This document shows, piece after piece, positions 26,925 through 32,058 of a stretch of 32,058 nucleotides of DNA. The notes below the pieces were generated by a model. The model was given only the letters and a program-made list of their open reading frames with translations, had not been told where the DNA came from and did not search any database. Position numbers and translations under genes: made by a program. The first letter of the stretch is position 1. Each line of letters begins with the position of its first letter. The stretch comes from Nitrosopumilaceae archaeon. Its GTDB lineage: Archaea > Thermoproteota > Nitrososphaeria > Nitrososphaerales > Nitrosopumilaceae. The DNA is taken from NCBI GenBank assembly GCA_021296175.1, contig JAGWAX010000020.1:555-32612 (forward strand), in the 5' to 3' direction.

Positions 26925-27848
26925 TCAGTGACCTTTGGCGTTGCCGCTTCCGCTTCCGCCTCCGCCACTGCCGTACCTGTTCTCCATGTCCCTGAACTTT
27001 GAGAGGTTTACGATCTCGTTGAACTGGTCAAAGCTCAGCGCACTCCTCTTTGACCTTCTGGTGGCGCCGGTCCGCCGCAGCTCTGCAAGTATATTTGACG
27101 CCGCGTGCGCGCTTGCAAAGAGCACCGACAGCGGGTACAGTACGATGTTGAACCCCATCCCGTGCAGCTTTTGCGCCGGGCTTATGGGCGTGACGCCGCC
27201 CTCTATCATGTTTGCAACGAGGGGGGCCCTTATCTCGCGCCCTATCCTCTTCATCTCGTTAACATCTCTGGGAGCCTCTATGAATACGGCGTCTGCTCCC
27301 GTCTTTTTGTTCTGCCTGCCGCGCTCTATCGCCTCGTCAAGCCCCAGCGTCGCGCGGGCGTCGGTGCGCGCCACTATGACAAAGTCCGAGTCGCCTTTGG
27401 CGTCAACTGCGGCCCCGAGCTTTTCGATATACTCCTCTTGCGGTATGACGTCCTTGCCCTGCATGTGGCCGCACCGCTTGGGCCACCTCTGATCCTCAAG
27501 GAACATCCCCGACGCGCCGGCCGCCTGCAGGTCCCCCACTAATTTCCAGACGCTCAGGGCGTTGCCATACCCGGTGTCCGAGTCCACTATTACCGGCGAA
27601 CTGGTCGCCGCGCATATGCGCCTCGCGTTCTCGACTGTCTCCGCGGCCCCGACAAACCCATAGTCCGGCATGCCCAGGAGCGACGCGGACGTGCCGTACC
27701 CGGTCTGGAACATGGCGTCGAACCCCGCGTTCTCCGCGATTCTTGCGCCCAGTGCGTCGTACACGCCGGGTATGACCAGGGGTGCGCTGCCCCTCTTTAT
27801 CATCCTGCGGATGCTCTTCTTTCTGGTTTTGTTGGCCAAACCTGACAC
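26925..27848 (-). CDS. PEP mutase / isocitrate lyase superfamily protein (PrpB-like)
   Basis: PGVYDALGARIAENAGFDAMFQTGYGTSASLLGMPDYGFV, VIVDSDTGYGN, GMFLEDQRWPKRCGHMQGKDVIP, IVARTDARA, ADAVFIEAP. Confidence 0.93.
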   Translation of the reverse strand: MSGLANKTRKKSIRRMIKRGSAPLVIPGVYDALGARIAENAGFDAMFQTGYGTSASLLGMPDYGFVGAAETVENARRICAATSSPVIVDSDTGYGNALSVWKLVGDLQAAGASGMFLEDQRWPKRCGHMQGKDVIPQEEYIEKLGAAVDAKGDSDFVIVARTDARATLGLDEAIERGRQNKKTGADAVFIEAPRDVNEMKRIGREIRAPLVANMIEGGVTPISPAQKLHGMGFNIVLYPLSVLFASAHAASNILAELRRTGATRRSKRSALSFDQFNEIVNLSKFRDMENRYGSGGGGSGSGNAKGH

Positions 27849-27893
27849 AGCGCAGTGGCAGCCCGGTTGTTATTTATGCTTGACGTCACTGCG

Positions 27894-28475
27894 CTACTTT
27901 ACGGGGATGCTTGTCTCGTCTTCGTCCACGTTTTTGTCCCCGTCTTCGGAACCATCCTTCGGACCGCTGCCGTCAGTGTCGTCCCCTGCACGCTCCCCCA
28001 TCCTGGCAAGCTCGTCCCTCAGAAACTGCCTGTACCGCTCGGCGTCCTCTGCCGTCATCCTCGCCGCGTTCTGGCCCAGTATGGCCGCAATCGAGGCTAT
28101 GCGCTCTATCACGTCTGCCGCGACAAACCTGCCGGCATTGCCCAGCCTGGAGAGCACGTCGATCTGTTTGTCGATGCCGTCCTTGATTTTTTTCATGTCC
28201 TCTGCCGTGTCGGCCCCCTTCTGCGTGAGCACGTACCTGCCGCCTACACCCCCGTCCTCGTCGGAATCCGCGATCAGCCTCTCGTCAAGCAGCCTGCCGA
28301 GCAGCGGATATATCAGGCCCGGCGAGGGCTTCCACTCCCCGCCGCTCTCCCCGGCCGCCCTGTCCATGATCTCCTTGCCCGTGTGGGGCCCCTCCTGCAG
28401 TATGCTTATGATGTAATACCTCGAAAAGCCCCTCGGGATCGCGCTCTTCACCCTCTCAAACCAGGCCGAGCTCAT
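27894..28475 (-). CDS. PadR-family transcriptional regulator
   Basis: SRYYIISILQEGPHTGKEIMDRAAGESGGEWKPSPGLIYPLLGRLLDERLIADSDEDGGVGGRYVLTQKG. Confidence 0.92.
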   Translation of the reverse strand: MSSAWFERVKSAIPRGFSRYYIISILQEGPHTGKEIMDRAAGESGGEWKPSPGLIYPLLGRLLDERLIADSDEDGGVGGRYVLTQKGADTAEDMKKIKDGIDKQIDVLSRLGNAGRFVAADVIERIASIAAILGQNAARMTAEDAERYRQFLRDELARMGERAGDDTDGSGPKDGSEDGDKNVDEDETSIPVK

Positions 28476-28482
28476 AGCCTTG

Positions 28483-28496
28483 TATCGCTAGCGATA
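28483..28496. promoter_or_regulatory. Perfect 14-bp palindrome TATCGCTAGCGATA upstream of the PadR gene, candidate operator
   Basis: Exact dyad 8-21 bp upstream of the PadR start codon, between a TATA-like AAATATAT and the ATG. Confidence 0.55.
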
Positions 28497-28571
28497 TATT
28501 TTAGTCTTGCCGCGCCGCCGCCGTTGTTATTACATTTTTAATATCTCTGCGCGGAGCGTCCATGAACGATT

Positions 28572-30293
28572 ATGGTCGATACCATAGACGAGTATGACCT
28601 GCTCATATGCGGCTCCGGGCTTGCGGGGCTCAGGGCAGCCATATCCGCGGCCAAGACCGCCCCTAACCTGAAGATAGCCGTCATCTCAAAGTTGCAGGTG
28701 ATGCGCTCGCACTCCGTATCTGCTGAGGGCGGCACCGCTGCCGTGATCTGCGAGGACGAGGGCGACACGATAGAGTCGCACGTGTACGATACGGTAAAGG
28801 GCAGCGACTTTCTGGCAGACCAGGACGTGGCCGAGCGGCTCTGCGTCGAGATGCCCCGCGAGATACACCAGCTCGACCACTGGGGCATGCCGTGGTCTAG
28901 GCGCAAGGACGGCCGCATAGACCAGCGCAACTTTGGGGGGTACAGTTTTCCGCGCGCCACGTACGCGTCGGACAAGGTGGGGTTCTTTGAGATGCAGACG
29001 CTGTATGACACGTGCCAAAAGTTTGACAACATATCATATCTTAACGAGTGGTTTGCCACGTGTATCGTACATGACGGCCGCAAGTTCCTGGGGCTTACTG
29101 CCATAGAGCTGGGGTCGGGCGCCTTTTACTCGATAAGGGCAAGGGCGCTGATCATCGCGACTGGAGGGGCCGGCAGGCTGTACAGCTTTTCTACGTACGC
29201 GCTCTCCTCGACCCCCGACGGGCTGGACATGGGGCTGAGGGCCGGCATGGCGCTAAAGGACATGGAGTTCGTCCAGTTCCACCCCACCGGGATAATGCCC
29301 TCCGGCATTCTGATTACGGAGGGGGCCCGCGGCGAGGGCGGGTACCTTTTGAACAGCGCAGGCGAGCGGTTCATGAAGCGGTACGCGCCCTCCAAGATGG
29401 AGCTGGCGCCCCGGGATATAGTGTCTCGGTCTATCATGTCTGAGATACAAGAGGGACGCGGGTTCAAGCACGAGACCGGCGTGGACTGCATGAAGCTGGA
29501 CCTGCGCCACATAGGGGACGAGCGGATAAAGGAGAAGCTTGGGGGCATACGCGAGATATCGATAAAGTTCTCTGGGATCGACCCGGCAGAGGACCTGCTT
29601 GACGTCAGGCCCGTGTGCCACTATATGATGGGCGGACTGCACACCAATATCGACGGGGCGACAGAGATACAGGGCGTGTGGGCTGCCGGCGAGGCCGCCT
29701 GCAACAGCGTGCACGGCTCAAACCGCCTCGGCGCAAACTCCACGTCTGAGTGTATCGTGTGGGGGAAGATAACCGGGGAGCAGGCGGCCATGTATGCGGC
29801 GCGGGAGTCTGCCGCGTCCAGGCCCCCGTGGCCGCACCACATGGTGAACGCGGAGGAGAAGCGCATCTACGACGGCATATTCCGGGGCGGAGGGGGTGCA
29901 AACCCGTACGAGGTCCGGCAGAGGCTGACTGATGCCATGAACTCTAATGCGTACGTGTACCGGAACGGCGACGAGCTCACAGAAGGGTTGCGTACCGTGC
30001 GGGCCTTGCGCAAGGAATCGTGGAAGCACGTCGACGACAAGGCGGCCGAGTACAATACCAACTTTATAAACGTCATGGAGCTGGACTCGATGTTCAGGGT
30101 CGCCGAGATAGTGCTGGTGGGCGCCATAAACCGCAAGGAGTCGCGCGGCGCGCACGCCCGCACCGACTATCCAAAGCGCGACGACGAGAACTTTCTGCAC
30201 CACACGCTTGCGTACTATGACCCAGAGGGGCCCATAATGAAGACGTACCCGGTCACAATCACCAAATACAAGCCGGTGGAGAGGAGGTACTGA
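28572..30293 (+). CDS. sdhA: Succinate dehydrogenase flavoprotein subunit
   Basis: DLLICGSGLAGLRAAISAAK, SHSVSAEGGTAAVICEDEGDTIESHVYDTVKGSDFLADQD, FVQFHPTGIMPSGILITEGARGEGGYLLN, GSNRLGANSTSECIVWGKI. Confidence 0.97.
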   Translation: MVDTIDEYDLLICGSGLAGLRAAISAAKTAPNLKIAVISKLQVMRSHSVSAEGGTAAVICEDEGDTIESHVYDTVKGSDFLADQDVAERLCVEMPREIHQLDHWGMPWSRRKDGRIDQRNFGGYSFPRATYASDKVGFFEMQTLYDTCQKFDNISYLNEWFATCIVHDGRKFLGLTAIELGSGAFYSIRARALIIATGGAGRLYSFSTYALSSTPDGLDMGLRAGMALKDMEFVQFHPTGIMPSGILITEGARGEGGYLLNSAGERFMKRYAPSKMELAPRDIVSRSIMSEIQEGRGFKHETGVDCMKLDLRHIGDERIKEKLGGIREISIKFSGIDPAEDLLDVRPVCHYMMGGLHTNIDGATEIQGVWAAGEAACNSVHGSNRLGANSTSECIVWGKITGEQAAMYAARESAASRPPWPHHMVNAEEKRIYDGIFRGGGGANPYEVRQRLTDAMNSNAYVYRNGDELTEGLRTVRALRKESWKHVDDKAAEYNTNFINVMELDSMFRVAEIVLVGAINRKESRGAHARTDYPKRDDENFLHHTLAYYDPEGPIMKTYPVTITKYKPVERRY

Positions 30294-30802
30294 TGGCTTC
30301 CGTAGACCAAGAAGGGGGGGATGCGGCCGGAGGCGGCAGTAGCAGCAACAACAGCAGCAGTGGCGCTAGGGCCGCGGCCGACGGCAACAGGGCCGGCATC
30401 GGCGGCATGATACACCCCGGCAAGTACGGGATAGAGCGCGTCGCGTACTGGCTGATGCGCCTGACGGGCCTCGGGCTTCTTGCATATTTCATTGGACACA
30501 TCTACGAGACGAGCAGCATCCTGCAGGGCAAGATGGGGTGGGACGATTTTCTGGCCATTACGCAGACTACCGAGGGGCACATCCTGCTTGCCATTGTAAT
30601 CGGGATGTGCGTGTTCCATACCGTAAACGGCATACGCGTCATGCTCGGGCACGGCGGCGTGGGCGTGGGCCGGGCGGCGCGTCCGGACTATCCGTATGTG
30701 CCGGCGTCGCAGAACTACAGGCACAAGATAGGGATATACACTGCAATCGTGCTTGCCGCGATAGCCATGATGTACGGCCTCGCCGTAATGTTTGGGGTGT
30801 AA
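30293..30802 (+). CDS. sdhC: Succinate dehydrogenase cytochrome b/membrane-anchor subunit with Gly/Ser/Asn-rich N-terminus
   Basis: Follows sdhA with overlap; ERVAYWLMRLTGLGLLAYFIGHIYETSSI...FHTVNGIRVMLGHGG; three TM segments. Confidence 0.9.
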   Translation: MASVDQEGGDAAGGGSSSNNSSSGARAAADGNRAGIGGMIHPGKYGIERVAYWLMRLTGLGLLAYFIGHIYETSSILQGKMGWDDFLAITQTTEGHILLAIVIGMCVFHTVNGIRVMLGHGGVGVGRAARPDYPYVPASQNYRHKIGIYTAIVLAAIAMMYGLAVMFGV

Positions 30803-30804
30803 CC

Positions 30805-31167
30805 ATGGCGTCAGCGATACTCCGGGAATCGACCATAATGAAGATCCACTACGGCACGGCGCTCGCCGCCGTGGCCTTGGTCGCGGTGCACGTGCTGATG
30901 AGGCTCACGTCCGGCGGGTTTGCGGCCTCGCTGGAGTACGAGACGGTCCTTGCAAACTATCGATTTCTGCCGTACGCGCTGATGCTTGAGATCATACTGG
31001 TGCTTTTGTCCATACACGGGTTCAACGGTCTGCGCGTCATACTGCTGGAGCTGCGCCAAGGGCCCCGCTATGAGAAGGCCGTCTCGTACGGCTGCGTGGC
31101 GGCCATGTTCGCATTGATAGCGTACGGGTCTCGAACCATTATTATGACCAACATGGGGATGGTCTGA
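30805..31167 (+). CDS. sdhD: Succinate dehydrogenase membrane-anchor subunit
   Basis: In-frame ATG at 30805: MASAILRESTIMKIHYGTALAAVALVAVHVLMRL...LLSIHGFNGLRVILLELRQG; between sdhC and sdhB. Confidence 0.85.
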   Translation: MASAILRESTIMKIHYGTALAAVALVAVHVLMRLTSGGFAASLEYETVLANYRFLPYALMLEIILVLLSIHGFNGLRVILLELRQGPRYEKAVSYGCVAAMFALIAYGSRTIIMTNMGMV

Positions 31168-31169
31168 CT

Positions 31170-31973
31170 ATGGCGTTGCAGGCAGCGGGTTCGGCCTCTT
31201 CGCAGCCGTCAGCGCAGCGGCCGGGCACGCAGCGTACAATCACGCTCCGCATAGCGCGCAGCAACCCCGCGCACGACAGCACCACTGTAGGGTTTGACGA
31301 CTTTGACGTCCCGTATGAGAAGTGGACCACCGTTTTGGACGCCATACTGGAGGTCAAGAAGATGTTCGATCACTCAGTCGGCGTCAGGTACTCGTGCAGG
31401 CAGGCCACGTGCGGCTCGTGCGGTATGATGATAAACGGCAGGCCCAGGCTTGCCTGCTTTACAAAGATCGACGAGCTGAACTCCTCCGTGGTTACGGTGG
31501 AGCCGCTGCAGAACTTTCCGGTAATACGGGACCTTGCAGTCGGGTTCGACTCGCTCTTTGAGAACCACCGCGAGGTCAGGCCATATTTGGACCGGGACGA
31601 CACGGAGCTTGATAATACACCGGACGGTGAGCTCAAAGAGTACGCGCAGTCGCCGGAGGAGCTGGAGCAGTACATACAGTTTGCAAACTGTATAAAGTGC
31701 GGACTGTGTAACGCGGCCTGCCCCACGATGGCGACGGACTCCTCGTTTCTGGGGCCGCAGGCCCTGGCCCAGGCGTACCGCTATGTGGGCGACAGCAGGG
31801 ACCGGGGCAAGGACTCGAGGCTGAAGATGATAGACGACTCACATGGCATATGGCGGTGCCACTTTGCAGGCTCCTGCAGCCAGGTCTGCCCGAAGGGGGT
31901 GGATCCCGCGATGGGCATACAGATGCTGCGCGGGTACATGCTGGGATTCGGCGGCGGCAACCAAAAGAAGTGA
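31170..31973 (+). CDS. sdhB: Succinate dehydrogenase iron-sulfur subunit
   Basis: YSCRQATCGSCGMMINGRPRLAC; CIKCGLCNAACPTMA; CHFAGSCSQVCPKGVDPAMGIQ. Confidence 0.97.
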   Translation: MALQAAGSASSQPSAQRPGTQRTITLRIARSNPAHDSTTVGFDDFDVPYEKWTTVLDAILEVKKMFDHSVGVRYSCRQATCGSCGMMINGRPRLACFTKIDELNSSVVTVEPLQNFPVIRDLAVGFDSLFENHREVRPYLDRDDTELDNTPDGELKEYAQSPEELEQYIQFANCIKCGLCNAACPTMATDSSFLGPQALAQAYRYVGDSRDRGKDSRLKMIDDSHGIWRCHFAGSCSQVCPKGVDPAMGIQMLRGYMLGFGGGNQKK

Positions 31974-31994
31974 CGGCGACCATTGCGTGCCGGG

Positions 31995-32058
31995 CGCGGT
32001 GCAAAGGGAATTCGCGTGCCCCGCAGCCGTCACGCGGTGCAAAGGGAATTCGCGTGCC
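31995..32058. repeat. Two perfect 26-bp direct repeats, 38-bp period, cut by the window edge
   Basis: CGCGGTGCAAAGGGAATTCGCGTGCC at 31995-32020 and 32033-32058, separated by 12 bp (CCGCAGCCGTCA). Confidence 0.95.

Noticed and set aside
31995-32058. CRISPR array at the window end
   Set aside because: Only two 26-bp units with a 12-bp gap are visible, too short for a normal spacer; kept only as a direct repeat.

Overview
This 32 kb high-GC archaeal window looks like a marine ammonia-oxidising Nitrososphaerota/Thaumarchaeota chromosome, probably Cenarchaeum-like. That assignment is inferred from gene content and style; no search was run. It holds: a truncated, frameshifted IS110-family transposase with a plausible bridge-RNA-type leader; tRNA-Ser(TGA); a replication/repair block (RfcS, GINS, MCM, Hel308-like helicase); several predicted secreted proteins (a dual solute-binding fusion, a PQQ-type sugar dehydrogenase, a DM13 protein, and two adjacent proteins sharing seven copies of a ~40-aa 'DPQTYVDRYNxEPSYKEWFD' module); DedA; archease; a small zinc ribbon; a thioredoxin; the IF2/NDK/L24e/S28e/L7Ae cluster; a HEAT-repeat protein; an HNH nuclease; Alba; a PEP-mutase/isocitrate-lyase family enzyme; a PadR regulator with an adjacent perfect palindrome; and sdhA-C-D-B. 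The most notable signals are the shared repeat module in the two surface proteins, the SBP_bac_5 + LivJ-like fusion, the IS110 leader, trinucleotide-repeat insertions in housekeeping proteins, the PadR-proximal palindrome, and a 38-bp-period direct repeat cut by the right window edge.
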